DNA from: Paracholeplasma manati
Lineage (GTDB): Bacteria; Bacillota_I; Bacilli_A; Acholeplasmatales; UBA5453
NCBI RefSeq assembly: GCF_025742995.1
Contig: NZ_JAOVQM010000005.1
Span: 1-64,000, forward strand
Direction of reading: 5' to 3'
DNA: 64,000 nucleotides
The notes beneath the pieces were generated by a model that searched no databases, was not told where the DNA came from, and saw only the letters and a program-made list of their open reading frames with translations. Below are positions 17,053 to 26,206 of this stretch, one piece after another. The first letter of the stretch is position 1. Every line of letters begins with the position of its first letter. The translations under genes and the position numbers were made by a program.

Positions 17053-19878
17053 TTATAACCAAGCCCAACCTACATAATATGCGCCAACTTTAATGACTAC
17101 ATATGCGTCGGTTGCGTATGTGTTAAATTGTGTACTGTAAACGAATGCTTCAACGCCAGCAGGAACACCTACGGATTCAAACACTTCATCAAGTGATGCA
17201 AATGAAGTATAAGTGGATACAATGTACGGAATCGCGTTCAATTCTTCAAGAGTTAACGGATTTTCGGAAATTGCGTTTAATGTGTAATCTGAGTTGTGAG
17301 CAGCGACAGCATCACGTGCATTTAGTGCTAATCCTAATTGTTGATGTAATTCATAGTTGAATCCAGTCTTCTTAACGATGAACAAGAATGCTTTACCAGA
17401 TTCAGTAACAGCGACATACGCTTCAACGGAATCAACATTCAAATCTTCTGCTAAGTCTGCAAGATCACCAACGATATAACCAGCTAAACCTTCACTATCA
17501 GCAGCTACAGAGTCAAGCACTTCGCCACCCATATCTAGATATGCAGCAACTAAGTCTTCAGCATCTGTCCAAGCTTTTTGTTCAACACCATCTCTGATGT
17601 ATGCTTTACCGTTTAGAGCAGCAACTAATGCATTGTAGCTCCATTTTTCAGTAACAAGCACGCCATCAAGGTTACGGTAAGCAACAGCGATGTTTGGTGT
17701 AGAAGTGTCAATACCCCAGTTAAGAGTAAATCCACCACGGTTGTCGTCAGAGAATACATCTAGGAAGCTTGGAGCATCTAGTAATGAACCAGAGATACCA
17801 CCAATACCTAAGTCAGTATTAGCTTTCATCATGAAGTCATAATAGTTACCAGGGAACGCAACGTCGTTAACTGTGATGGTTAATCTGACGAAGTTTGTAG
17901 TATCAACTAAACGGCTTTCATATTGTTGTTTGATTTGTGCAATCATCGCTTGTGCAGCAGTGTTACCACTAGATGCATAAGTTAAGGTTAAGTCGATGAC
18001 TCTGTATTCTGATGCAGAACCAGCTGTGTAATAACCATCAGCGATTGCCTTAGTTACAGCTTGTTGGAATAATGCAACAGCAGCATCTGGTACGAAACCA
18101 TAAGATGATGCGCCATATTTTTCAAGAATAGCAGCACCGGCAGGTAATGTTCTTACGGACATACCGGATTCGCCATCTAGGAAGTATGTATTAGCAAATA
18201 ATGTGTAAGCAGGTAGATAAGTCTTAACGACGTTTACTGCTGCTTCATAACGGTCGAAACCGAAGTATAATGCTTGTCTCATTTCCTTATACATTAAGAT
18301 CGGTTCAGGAACGAATGTATTGGATAGTGGTACGCCTGGGTTAGCAGCGATATATGCATCGCGGTTAGCTTCGGTACCAAATGAGTTCATAACCATTCTC
18401 CATGTCGTAGCTGCAGGTGCAACTTTAACACGTGGGTCAGATGCGAACTCAGTAACACGGGACGCAGGAACGGATGCACTTTCAAGTCTACCTTCAAGGA
18501 ATTCTTGGAAAATGAGGTCAGAACCGCTCATGAATCTGAATTGTTGACCAGTGTAGTAGTACATAGCACTTTGTGGGTGTAATGTATTCTTCTTGAACAC
18601 TAACAATTGTGATGGAGTCCATGTTTCGAAATAGTAAACACCAGATGATGGTACAGTTTCAGGTGTAGTACCATAAACTGCAGGTGTTAATTTTTCTAAT
18701 AATTGTTGGTTAACAGGGGACATAGATGTAGATGAGAATTGGTATTTAACATCAAATGCACTCTTTTCGTTGATGTATTCAATTTCTAGAGTATTTGTTT
18801 TACCAGCTGCTAATCTTAGACCTACTTCGTCGATAGATACTGCACCAGATAGATAATCTGCTGCACCTTTAACTGCTTCAGTAACGAAGTCACCGCCACC
18901 AGTTCTTGCTCTGAACCATTTTTCTTCAAGAGCATGTCTCCAAGTCCATAAGAAGTCTTCAGCGTTGAGTACTTCATGGCCAGAAGGTAAACCAGCTAGG
19001 TCAGTGGATGGATGGTATTTCCATGTTAAGCCGTCTCTAACTTGAATTTGCCATGTCTTAGCATAAACTTTACCGTTGACAACAGTTGGATTAACTGGTA
19101 CTGGTTCAGCAGCTGCTAAGCTTGGTAAAATTTCATAACCTGTCTTAGTTTCATCGAAATAGAAGTCATATAATGCACCTGTGAATAGATCGATGAAGTC
19201 ACTTGTTGACGAGTCGTCAGAAATCCATTGGTTCAATGTTGTAGGGTCTGTGCTGTAAGTAGCTCTCCAAGTATACTCACCGACATTACCTGCGGTAGAA
19301 CCGAACATGATTACTTTAGAGTCATCTTCAGTAAATTGTGAGAACGCGGTACCGAAACCAAGGACACCATTATAAATTGGGCTGAATAATTGAACTCTGC
19401 TTGAGTACATTACTCTGGTAGCACCAGTGTATAGTGGAACACCTGCGTACACGTTTTCAAGTAAATAGTCTTCTGCAGCAGCGAATAAGATATCCTTATC
19501 TTCTACTGGAAGTTTCGATAGGTCGATACCTGATAGATATTGTGCTAATGCGACATTTTCAGCGTCAAGTTCAGCAACAGTAACGGTACGAACAGCTGAT
19601 GCTACTTTGTCCTTACTGTCTTTTACTTCATATCTAACTGAATATGTACCAGCAACGCTAATGTTGACGTTGTTTGAAACAACTTCAATAGCTTCTGTCA
19701 AGTCTCCGTCTTCTTTATCGGTAGCTGAAACACCTTCAAGTGGGTCGAACGATACGTTAATGTATGACGTTACAGGACCGACACCTGCGAATGTTGGGGC
19801 TTCGTTCTTTTCGCCTGCACAGGCAACTAGAGCGACTGCTACCAATACTAGAGTGATTACACCTAGTAATTTTTTCAT
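17053..19878 (-). CDS. oppA: Oligopeptide-binding lipoprotein OppA with Ig-like stalk
   Basis: A 941-residue extracellular substrate-binding lipoprotein. Lipoprotein signal peptide with lipobox 'LVAC' (Cys20). Residues about 28-108 form an immunoglobulin-like DUF5011/Big_3 domain ('DPLEGVSATDKEDGDLTEAI', 'AGTYSVRYEVKD'). The rest is a large family-5 solute-binding protein ('WQIQVRDGLTWKYH', 'DFLWTWRHAL', 'FGFDRYEAAVNV'). It is longer than typical OppA (about 550), with extra segments towards the C-terminus. A promoter with extended -10 TGA-TATAAT lies 46 bases upstream. It captures peptides at the cell surface for OppBCDF. Confidence 0.93.
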   Translation of the reverse strand: MKKLLGVITLVLVAVALVACAGEKNEAPTFAGVGPVTSYINVSFDPLEGVSATDKEDGDLTEAIEVVSNNVNISVAGTYSVRYEVKDSKDKVASAVRTVTVAELDAENVALAQYLSGIDLSKLPVEDKDILFAAAEDYLLENVYAGVPLYTGATRVMYSSRVQLFSPIYNGVLGFGTAFSQFTEDDSKVIMFGSTAGNVGEYTWRATYSTDPTTLNQWISDDSSTSDFIDLFTGALYDFYFDETKTGYEILPSLAAAEPVPVNPTVVNGKVYAKTWQIQVRDGLTWKYHPSTDLAGLPSGHEVLNAEDFLWTWRHALEEKWFRARTGGGDFVTEAVKGAADYLSGAVSIDEVGLRLAAGKTNTLEIEYINEKSAFDVKYQFSSTSMSPVNQQLLEKLTPAVYGTTPETVPSSGVYYFETWTPSQLLVFKKNTLHPQSAMYYYTGQQFRFMSGSDLIFQEFLEGRLESASVPASRVTEFASDPRVKVAPAATTWRMVMNSFGTEANRDAYIAANPGVPLSNTFVPEPILMYKEMRQALYFGFDRYEAAVNVVKTYLPAYTLFANTYFLDGESGMSVRTLPAGAAILEKYGASSYGFVPDAAVALFQQAVTKAIADGYYTAGSASEYRVIDLTLTYASSGNTAAQAMIAQIKQQYESRLVDTTNFVRLTITVNDVAFPGNYYDFMMKANTDLGIGGISGSLLDAPSFLDVFSDDNRGGFTLNWGIDTSTPNIAVAYRNLDGVLVTEKWSYNALVAALNGKAYIRDGVEQKAWTDAEDLVAAYLDMGGEVLDSVAADSEGLAGYIVGDLADLAEDLNVDSVEAYVAVTESGKAFLFIVKKTGFNYELHQQLGLALNARDAVAAHNSDYTLNAISENPLTLEELNAIPYIVSTYTSFASLDEVFESVGVPAGVEAFVYSTQFNTYATDAYVVIKVGAYYVGWAWL

Positions 19879-19900
19879 ATTCTCTCTCTCTCCTTTTATT

Positions 19901-19932
19901 ACCCTTGTTTAAGGGTTTTTATCATTATATCA
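19901..19932 (-). promoter_or_regulatory. oppA promoter and start-proximal hairpin
   Basis: Minus-strand extended -10 TGA-TATAAT (19924-19932). Right at the predicted transcript start is a small hairpin, ACCCTT-loop-AAGGGT (19901-19916). It may be a 5' stabilising stem or an operator. Confidence 0.5.
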
Positions 19933-19984
19933 AATCTGTTTTCAAAATAAAACCGTTATAATAAAATTGTTTTATGAAAATATC

Positions 19985-19999
19985 ATGAAAACGTTTTAA
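19985..19999 (+). promoter_or_regulatory. cre-like site upstream of oppA
   Basis: ATGAAAACGTTTTAA matches the CcpA consensus WTGNAANCGNWNNCW at 14 of 15 positions and contains the palindrome AAAACGTTTT. It lies about 55 bases upstream of the oppA -10. Confidence 0.3.
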
Positions 20000-20072
20000 T
20001 GGTGATAAAATAGCGGTTTTTCGATGTTTTATAACTACATTTTTAGATTGTTTGTAATTATGAACAGCTTTT

Positions 20073-22691
20073 TTATGGTAACTGATCAATGATTTGGTTC
20101 AAAGTATCGTTATTAAAGATGTTGTCCATCTCTACAACGAAGTCTGGTTCAATACCAAATTCATTGTTGTGATACACATATGGATCTTCCTCAGTACCAG
20201 TACCTGTACGATAGGCATTGATATTATTGGATGACATCGTAAATGCGGTACCATTTGGTAATAGAATTGGTGTAATGGAGCTTGCACCACCACCTGATTT
20301 CTTACCAATGATCTTACCTAAGTTGTTTTCTTTGAAAATGGTTGCCATCGAGTTCGCAGCACTGAATGTGAGCGGTGATGTTAACAATGACCATTTCAAA
20401 TGTGAATAGTTAGGTACACCGACGATTTGAACGTAACTCGATGAGAATCCACCGGTATCACCGTCGATTGAAGATACTCTAAATGGTTGGTCGGTAATGA
20501 ACCCTACGACACGGTAGAGTGCACCGACGTTACCACCGGTATTCCAAGTTAAGTCTAATAGAATTCTTTGAACGTTCGGTTGGTCTGCCAATACGCGGTC
20601 TAGTGTGATTTCCATATAAACTGCTGAATCGGCTTCAACCAATGCAGGAATATCTTTTTCAACTGGCCATACTAAGGCGTAGCTGGTTGGCAATTTATCG
20701 ACAACCCCAAGGTAGAATACAGCTCTATCTGCATCGAAGCCCACTTGAACCATAAAGTCCTTACCATTGACATTCTTAGAATAATAACCATCAACCTTGC
20801 TTGCTTCTTCGGTTGATTCAACCACAAGTGTATAACCTGCAGAGACCAAAGCGGCTTTATAAGAATCTAGATAAGCGGCATTTAATCCTTTGACCAATAC
20901 TTCTGCGATATTTTCAGTCGCCGTCGAATTATTATAGAAGAAATACTTGTTACCACCAGCGATAGCCGGTACAACACTTGTTTCTTCTAATATGCTATCG
21001 ATTAAAGCAGGATCAAAGGTTGCACTCTCTTCAATGTCAGATGTTCTGAAACCATCCAAGATGACCACTGCTGAGGTTGGATTCACGAACCAATAGTCAG
21101 GACGGTTAGGTGAAGTGGCTGCCCAAGAGGTACTTGAAATGTTACCTCTACCCCATTTAGCTTCAATCGCGTCATCGACATCGATGAAACCATCGTAGTA
21201 CCATTGTGTGAAACGAGAACCATATGCAGATAATGAGTTGACTGCTGGTCCGCTCCATGCGGTTTTATTGAAATACGATGGGTACCCATAGCTGGTATGT
21301 GGTTCATCGATATCTTGTAATAATAAGTTTGCGACTGCATTATCGAAATCTTCTGGGTCATCTGTGACGAGTTTGTGTCTTCTTTGATATAACAAATCGT
21401 AATAGGATTCCACACCCATGATTTCGCGTAGTCCATAGAAATTATCTAAGTCAAATGCTAAAGTGGAGAAGGTATGAACCAATAGATCTGCTGGAATATC
21501 TTCATTATTCATAGAACTTGTCTTAATCGCTCTATATTCTAATGTACCAGATTCTGGTGTGCCATAAATACCCACAAGTTTATCATAGTTATAATACACA
21601 TTATAGTAGCTTGAACCCGCGAATAATTGATTCACGATATAATATGGCAATAAGATTTCACCACCATAAATAGCCATGTCAAGGTTGAAGTGGTCTAAAT
21701 CGTATACCACATCCGAGCCTTCATCAAAATGCGCATCTGGATGGTCTTGGACATATTCAATGTGTCTACCATAGTTGGTTGCGGTTGAATAGATATATCC
21801 CCAATAGAAACCAGGGTCATTGACACGAATTTCGTTTTCAACTGCATCAATGGTTAATCTTAGATCATATACTTCTTGCGTATCTTCATCGATGTATTGA
21901 TAAGCGATTTCAACGGTGTTGTCGTCTTCAGTGATTTCAAAATCCACTTCCGGATCCACAAAACCTTCTAGAAGTTCTAAGAAGTTTAGTACACTGATGT
22001 ATGGCACAGAACCATTTTCTTCAAAGAATAGTTCCACGTTTGCATTGGCAACATCGTATTCTGTGGTTTTGTTTTCAAATGGTACAACCCTAGAGTTGGT
22101 GATTACAACATCGTCATGTCGTGATAGATCCACTGTAAATGTGCGTGTGACAGATTCACCATTTAATGTGAACTTACCTGTAATTTCACCTTGTGTGGTG
22201 GTTGAATCACTATAGTTGATTGGGAGTAAGAACCCTGTGGTCGTCACATATTTAGATGTAGTCGACCACACTATCGTGCTACGGTTAACACGACCACGTG
22301 TCGGCAAACTCAATTGTACAGGACTGACTACCAAGTTATCCTCCACATTTTGAATATCTGCCTCAATCAACGCTGTGTTATTGATGACTTCTACCCAAGA
22401 TGCTGTCAACGTGATGTTTTCAACAATCGGTGTAGCAAAATCAAATGCGGTTGCTTCATCCGTTAGATACCAACGTTGGAATGCAAATCCTTCCTTGGTT
22501 GGGTCCTCCGGTTCAACGGCTAACTGCCCCTTTTCGATGGTTTGTTCGGCGACCAAAGTCCCGCCATCGCTATTAAAGGTTACTGTGAATGTTTCTTTGA
22601 CTGACGGTTGGCAACCGACAATCACTAAGCTGAGTAGCAATAAAATATATACACTAAATAGCTTTTTTAGACCAATTTTGGCTAAATTCAT
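20073..22691 (-). CDS. S41-peptidase-domain lipoprotein with InlB B-repeat
   Basis: An 872-residue surface lipoprotein (lipobox 'IVGC', Cys27). Residues about 33-98 form an InlB B-repeat/Flg_new module ('FNSDGGT', 'EGFAFQRWYL', 'LTASW'), then an atypical Ig-like domain ('STIVWSTTSKYV'). The C-terminal third is an S41 (C-terminal processing peptidase/tricorn-like) domain: 'RILLDLTWNTGGNVG', then 'LTFSAANSMATIF' with the probable catalytic serine and 'GKKSGGGASS'. No PDZ domain is visible. The substrate is unknown; it probably trims extracellular proteins or peptides, and the neighbouring Opp system could import the products (inference). It has its own near-consensus promoter. Confidence 0.85.
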   Translation of the reverse strand: MNLAKIGLKKLFSVYILLLLSLVIVGCQPSVKETFTVTFNSDGGTLVAEQTIEKGQLAVEPEDPTKEGFAFQRWYLTDEATAFDFATPIVENITLTASWVEVINNTALIEADIQNVEDNLVVSPVQLSLPTRGRVNRSTIVWSTTSKYVTTTGFLLPINYSDSTTTQGEITGKFTLNGESVTRTFTVDLSRHDDVVITNSRVVPFENKTTEYDVANANVELFFEENGSVPYISVLNFLELLEGFVDPEVDFEITEDDNTVEIAYQYIDEDTQEVYDLRLTIDAVENEIRVNDPGFYWGYIYSTATNYGRHIEYVQDHPDAHFDEGSDVVYDLDHFNLDMAIYGGEILLPYYIVNQLFAGSSYYNVYYNYDKLVGIYGTPESGTLEYRAIKTSSMNNEDIPADLLVHTFSTLAFDLDNFYGLREIMGVESYYDLLYQRRHKLVTDDPEDFDNAVANLLLQDIDEPHTSYGYPSYFNKTAWSGPAVNSLSAYGSRFTQWYYDGFIDVDDAIEAKWGRGNISSTSWAATSPNRPDYWFVNPTSAVVILDGFRTSDIEESATFDPALIDSILEETSVVPAIAGGNKYFFYNNSTATENIAEVLVKGLNAAYLDSYKAALVSAGYTLVVESTEEASKVDGYYSKNVNGKDFMVQVGFDADRAVFYLGVVDKLPTSYALVWPVEKDIPALVEADSAVYMEITLDRVLADQPNVQRILLDLTWNTGGNVGALYRVVGFITDQPFRVSSIDGDTGGFSSSYVQIVGVPNYSHLKWSLLTSPLTFSAANSMATIFKENNLGKIIGKKSGGGASSITPILLPNGTAFTMSSNNINAYRTGTGTEEDPYVYHNNEFGIEPDFVVEMDNIFNNDTLNQIIDQLP

Positions 22692-22719
22692 AAGACACCT
22701 CTTTTCATTAATTATTCTT

Positions 22720-22747
22720 ATTTTATAACTTTTAACGTGAATGTCAA
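22720..22747 (-). promoter_or_regulatory. Promoter of the S41 lipoprotein gene
   Basis: Minus strand TTGACA (22742-22747), 16-base spacer, TAAAAT (22720-22725); GAGGTG lies before the start codon. Confidence 0.8.
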
Positions 22748-22843
22748 GACATTTAATGCCTATGTATGAAAATTTTTCAATTTTAAAACGTCATTTAGAC
22801 AAGAAAAGCATCGCATTATAATAATAACGCGCGTATGTAGAAA

Positions 22844-22870
22844 AAAACGGATGTTTTTAGCATCCGTTTT
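22844..22870 (-). terminator. Terminator after the nifJ 3'-end copy and beta-helix cassette
   Basis: Minus-strand stem AAAACGGATG/CATCCGTTTT (22861-22870 with 22844-22853), 7-base loop and T run. It ends the 22940-25973 cassette. Confidence 0.88.
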
Positions 22871-22876
22871 AAAATC

Positions 22877-22904
22877 ATTATTCTTGTTTTGACCAATCCA
22901 TTGC
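22877..22904. repeat. Direct repeat, left copy (nifJ 3' end)
   Basis: 28 bases identical to 26179-26206. Together the copies bracket the GntR/ABC/permease/beta-helix cassette. Confidence 0.85.
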
Positions 22905-22939
22905 ATTATTGAGTTGATACTTTGCAATCTCGCGTAAGG
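22877..22939 (-). pseudogene. Remnant of a nifJ 3' end
   Basis: Directly after the stop of the 22940 gene, a minus-strand frame reads LTLREIAKYQLNNAMDWSKQE and a TAA. The last residues AMDWSKQE are identical to the C-terminus of the intact nifJ product (26180-29716). Positions 22877-22904 and 26179-26206 are identical over 28 bases, and a further GTTGATAC is conserved at the same offset (+36) in both. The rest is diverged. There is no start codon, so it is a relic of about 21 codons. Confidence 0.8.
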
Positions 22940-24205
22940 TCAATTGTTAAAATGATTATGCAGTTCTGGGAAAACTCCCTCAACAAAATCGAATGCTTCC
23001 AAACCTTCTAATGGTTCACCCGTTTTTAGACTTTCTATATCCGAAAGTATATGAGAACCCGCGACACCGAAACCGCTTAACCCAACATTGCCAATCGTAT
23101 AGACATACTGAATTTGATTATTGGTAAATAACGTGGTGTTTGCTGCTGCAAAACTACCGAAATGTTCGATTAGACTAGCATCGGTTTCAACCACCGCATA
23201 TCCTTTTTGAATATCACTTTGAACAAACTCACCAAATAATCCACCTAACTTAAATACGTTACCAGTAACGACTGATCTTGAGTATACATTTTCAAAATCA
23301 GAATTGGTTGCGTAAGCGACTAATCCGCCCACAGTATTTAAGTGGTTGGCATTCGTTATAAACTCACCAACAAAAGATGCACTTTCTAATCTAGAATAAT
23401 AGAATATACTGATGATACCAGCTAAGTTTGAGGAACCGTTCACTGTGCCTTCAACATGGATGTTTGTTAGATAACTATTGTTGGCATGATATGCCACGAT
23501 GGCTGCTCCACGTGGTGATCTTTGGTCAAGTGGATTGTTAATAATGTTTGTACTTGAGTCTTTAATAATTAATCCATTAATATAGGCATGATCCAAATAT
23601 TTGAATATTGAAACCTCACTTGGTCCGCTTAAATGAATGTTCGTTAATTCATATCCATAAGGATTGATGAGTACCCCACTAAAATACGAAATTAGGAATT
23701 CACCTTTCTTACTAGAAAAATCGAGATCACTACCAATGATATAATTACCACTGGGATTAAGCGAAATATAATCCCAAAATTTAAATGCACTATCGATCAA
23801 GGTATAGTTATCATAATTTGAATCAATGACATGAATGGTGCCGTAATTGATGTCCTTCTTTAAGGTGCGTCCATATTTATTGATTGTTAGTAGAGTTATA
23901 CTAAGATTTGTAATACCTGGTTGAAGCGGGATGACTTCACCGTATTTATTAATCGTAACAATCGTTTTGTCATAGGCATATTCAATATCGTGAAACCCAA
24001 AAGTATTGTATAATTCATCAATTTTAAGATCATAGGTCTCATTCATTTGTAGAGCACGATGATCCACTAAGTAATCATAATCTGGTTGAACAATAGTATG
24101 GTCAATCGGAATGACTTCAATCGGTTGAAAAATCACATGAAATTGGTCGATTGCTGCAATCGAAAGAACCGTCAGCACCGCTAAAATAATGTACTTAATT
24201 TTCAT
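22940..24205 (-). CDS. Single-pass secreted beta-helix protein with GLUG-like repeats
   Basis: 421 residues. An N-terminal hydrophobic segment (about 3-22) is an uncleaved anchor or signal peptide with no lipobox. Residues about 70-125 look like a Big_2-type Ig domain ('TINKYGEVIPLQPGITNLSI'). From about 150 onward the sequence is a right-handed beta-helix-like region with GLUG-type repeats ('GGLVAYATNSDFENVYSRS', 'LGGLFGEF', 'SGFGVAGSH'). Such proteins are usually surface exposed. It overlaps the permease gene by 11 bases, is the last gene of the GntR-ABC cassette and ends with TGA. Its function is not recognised; being encoded with an ABC exporter, it may be an accessory or cargo. Confidence 0.75.
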   Translation of the reverse strand: MKIKYIILAVLTVLSIAAIDQFHVIFQPIEVIPIDHTIVQPDYDYLVDHRALQMNETYDLKIDELYNTFGFHDIEYAYDKTIVTINKYGEVIPLQPGITNLSITLLTINKYGRTLKKDINYGTIHVIDSNYDNYTLIDSAFKFWDYISLNPSGNYIIGSDLDFSSKKGEFLISYFSGVLINPYGYELTNIHLSGPSEVSIFKYLDHAYINGLIIKDSSTNIINNPLDQRSPRGAAIVAYHANNSYLTNIHVEGTVNGSSNLAGIISIFYYSRLESASFVGEFITNANHLNTVGGLVAYATNSDFENVYSRSVVTGNVFKLGGLFGEFVQSDIQKGYAVVETDASLIEHFGSFAAANTTLFTNNQIQYVYTIGNVGLSGFGVAGSHILSDIESLKTGEPLEGLEAFDFVEGVFPELHNHFNN

Positions 24206-24941
24206 GGCGAAGCCTCCAAACGGTAAATACCATCAACCCACTAAGATAAATTATTGGAATAATAATGCCAAACAATGACATATGATTGATTTCGTTATCG
24301 AGATACATAATCGGATAATACGAATTTACTCGATTATAATTCATGAAAATAAAACGATTATTGATCGATATAACAATCCATCTGATGAATGCGTGAACAA
24401 GATACATGCCAACAACTTCGGCATAAATCATCCATAGTTTTTTTTCAGAACTCTTAATCCAATACGCCAATATTATGCTTAGGATGATGAGATAAATACT
24501 ATGAAAATAACTTTGAAAAATCCCCCACCAATCGCTACTTCTTTTACCAATCATCAATAATACTTTATACCCATAACCTTCAGACCATAATGGGGGCACA
24601 TCTGTCGCAGTAAACAATAGATTTATGCTACCAACCATCATAATAAAATATACTGTAAAAACCATGATCCAAAGAACTAGATTTGCATACAATACTGCAG
24701 TCGGTTGAATTGAAGATGATTGGTACAGTTTAAATTTTGGTCCATAAAAATCATGCATTAACTTGGCAAATATGATCACCGGAAAAAACAAAAACGAGGT
24801 ATTGATTAAATCGTTTAATAAAAGAAAAATGTCTGGCTTTCCTCTTAAAGCCAATATTAAAAGAAGACTCAATATGATTAAAAATATGCCTAGGATAGGT
24901 CGAATCAATCGTCTAAATTCTGTCCATAAAATCCATCTCAT
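24195..24941 (-). CDS. ABC exporter permease-like membrane protein
   Basis: A 248-residue protein with about six transmembrane segments (roughly 14-31, 46-60, 83-110, 142-162, 170-192 and 218-240) and no large soluble domain. This layout, and overlap with an ABC ATPase gene by ATGA, are those of the membrane subunit of a GntR-linked ABC-2-like exporter such as the Ytr/bacitracin-type systems. Sequence similarity to a named family is not evident. Substrate unknown. Confidence 0.75.
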   Translation of the reverse strand: MRWILWTEFRRLIRPILGIFLIILSLLLILALRGKPDIFLLLNDLINTSFLFFPVIIFAKLMHDFYGPKFKLYQSSSIQPTAVLYANLVLWIMVFTVYFIMMVGSINLLFTATDVPPLWSEGYGYKVLLMIGKRSSDWWGIFQSYFHSIYLIILSIILAYWIKSSEKKLWMIYAEVVGMYLVHAFIRWIVISINNRFIFMNYNRVNSYYPIMYLDNEINHMSLFGIIIPIIYLSGLMVFTVWRLRHEN

Positions 24942-25624
24942 ATCAGCTTCTCCTTAAAATATTTCTCAACTGACCCAGGTAAAGTCATTCTCAGTGATTC
25001 GACATCCATGGTAACTAAATCAGGTAGTCCTTTGTTATCTTTCATTAAAACAATTAGTTGGCTTGATACTTGTTCAAATTCATGGATGTGATGCGTAGCT
25101 ATGATGAAAATATTATGTTCACCAGACTTTTCTATAATCATCTTTTTCATAATTTGGTCATGAATCAAGTCTACATAAGGAAATGGTTCATCGATAAAAT
25201 AAAAGGTCCGATCAAATGACATTGCAAGGACGAATCCCAGCAGTTTTTTTTCACCCATGGATAAGTTTTTTATGAAGTGGTTTAGGTCTATACTAAATAG
25301 CTGACATTTCGATAAGGCATAGTTTAGATTATATCCCGAATACGATTGGTAAAAATGGACTAAATCAATGACTTTCATGTAATCAAAATACAATAACTCT
25401 GATGTCATAAAACTGATTTGATTTTTATTTATTGAAGGATGAATGGCGATGGGTAAGTCATTTTTAATCGTTTGAGCTAATATATTCAATAAAGTTGTTT
25501 TACCAGAACCATTTCGACCAATGAGAAGATAGATTTCACCTGTTGTTAAAGATAAGCTTTTATGCCAAAAAAGACTACGATTGTTATATGCTTTAGATAA
25601 ATTGTCAATTTGATATGTGATCAT
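24938..25624 (-). CDS. ABC transporter ATPase
   Basis: A 228-residue stand-alone ATPase. Walker A 'GRNGSGKTT' (about 37-45), signature-like 'NLSMGEKKLLG' (about 120-130, S-M-G-E instead of S-G-G-Q), Walker B 'TFYFIDEPF', and the His switch 'IIATHHIHEF'. The size and order match export-type ATPases of small GntR-regulated operons. It shares its first bases with the end of the GntR gene (20-base overlap) and ends in an ATGA overlap with the permease gene, so all are translated together. The stop codon is TGA. Confidence 0.9.
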   Translation of the reverse strand: MITYQIDNLSKAYNNRSLFWHKSLSLTTGEIYLLIGRNGSGKTTLLNILAQTIKNDLPIAIHPSINKNQISFMTSELLYFDYMKVIDLVHFYQSYSGYNLNYALSKCQLFSIDLNHFIKNLSMGEKKLLGFVLAMSFDRTFYFIDEPFPYVDLIHDQIMKKMIIEKSGEHNIFIIATHHIHEFEQVSSQLIVLMKDNKGLPDLVTMDVESLRMTLPGSVEKYFKEKLI

Positions 25625-25973
25625 CCTTTAAATCCTCCCAAAGTTTTTTATAATCTTCTTTTGTAAGATTCAGTTGCCTAACAACTTGTTTAAATTTATC
25701 TAATTCAGTATGCAAGAACTTGTCTTTTACTAATATGATTTGTGAATAATCTCTGACAAAGTAACCAAGTGTGCTATCAACAAAGATTAGTCCCTGTTCT
25801 TCTAGTTCCTGATATACCCGTTTGATGGTATTCATATTCACTTCGAGTTGGATAGCCATTTCACGAATGGATTCAAGTTTTGAACCTGGTGGTCGCTTGC
25901 CACTAAAAATCTCAAGACTGATGTATCTCGCTAATTGTATGTATATAGAAATGTTAGGATCGATCAGTATCAT
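25605..25973 (-). CDS. GntR-family (YtrA-type) repressor
   Basis: A 122-residue winged-helix regulator: 'IYIQLARYISLEI' at the N-terminus and the HTH 'LESIREMAIQLEVNMNTIKRVYQELEEQGLI', followed by only a short dimerisation tail, as in the YtrA subfamily that controls ABC transporter operons. GAGGTG lies upstream of the ATG. The promoter -10 is overlapped by an ATAACA-N6-TGTTAT inverted repeat, a good autorepression operator. It probably represses the cassette until a membrane-active compound is sensed; the signal is unknown. Confidence 0.92.
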   Translation of the reverse strand: MILIDPNISIYIQLARYISLEIFSGKRPPGSKLESIREMAIQLEVNMNTIKRVYQELEEQGLIFVDSTLGYFVRDYSQIILVKDKFLHTELDKFKQVVRQLNLTKEDYKKLWEDLKDDHISN

Positions 25974-26009
25974 CTGGCACCTCTTGTGCTATCTAGATAT
26001 CACAGTTAA

Positions 26010-26038
26010 ATTATAACAAATATATGTTATGAACACAA
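26010..26038 (-). promoter_or_regulatory. Promoter and likely GntR operator of the ABC cassette
   Basis: Minus strand TTGTGT (26033-26038), 17-base spacer, TATAAT (26010-26015). The inverted repeat ATAACA-N6-TGTTAT at 26013-26030 overlaps the -10 and spacer. Confidence 0.7.
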
Positions 26039-26128
26039 TAAGGAATTCTATTGCAAGAATATTCTAGTCTAATTTTCGTAGTTGTCAATATTTTGATAAT
26101 GGTATTCATAACCTAAAAAATGATCAAA

Positions 26129-26156
26129 AAAAGTAGACTTTTTACGGTCTACTTTT
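26129..26156. terminator. Terminator of nifJ (bidirectional)
   Basis: Stem AAAAGTAGAC (26129-26138) with GTCTACTTTT (26147-26156), 8-base loop, and A and T tracts on both sides. Confidence 0.9.
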
Positions 26157-26178
26157 TAAGATACAGTATGATTATTTA

Positions 26179-26206
26179 ATTATTCTTGTTTTGACCAATC
26201 CATTGC
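26179..26206. repeat. Direct repeat, right copy (nifJ 3' end)
   Basis: 28 bases containing the nifJ stop codon and last codons, identical to 22877-22904. Confidence 0.85.

Noticed and set aside
22877-22939. A small protein gene for the peptide ending AMDWSKQE
   Set aside because: No start codon; the frame follows an in-frame TAA, and its end equals the nifJ tail, so it is a relic.
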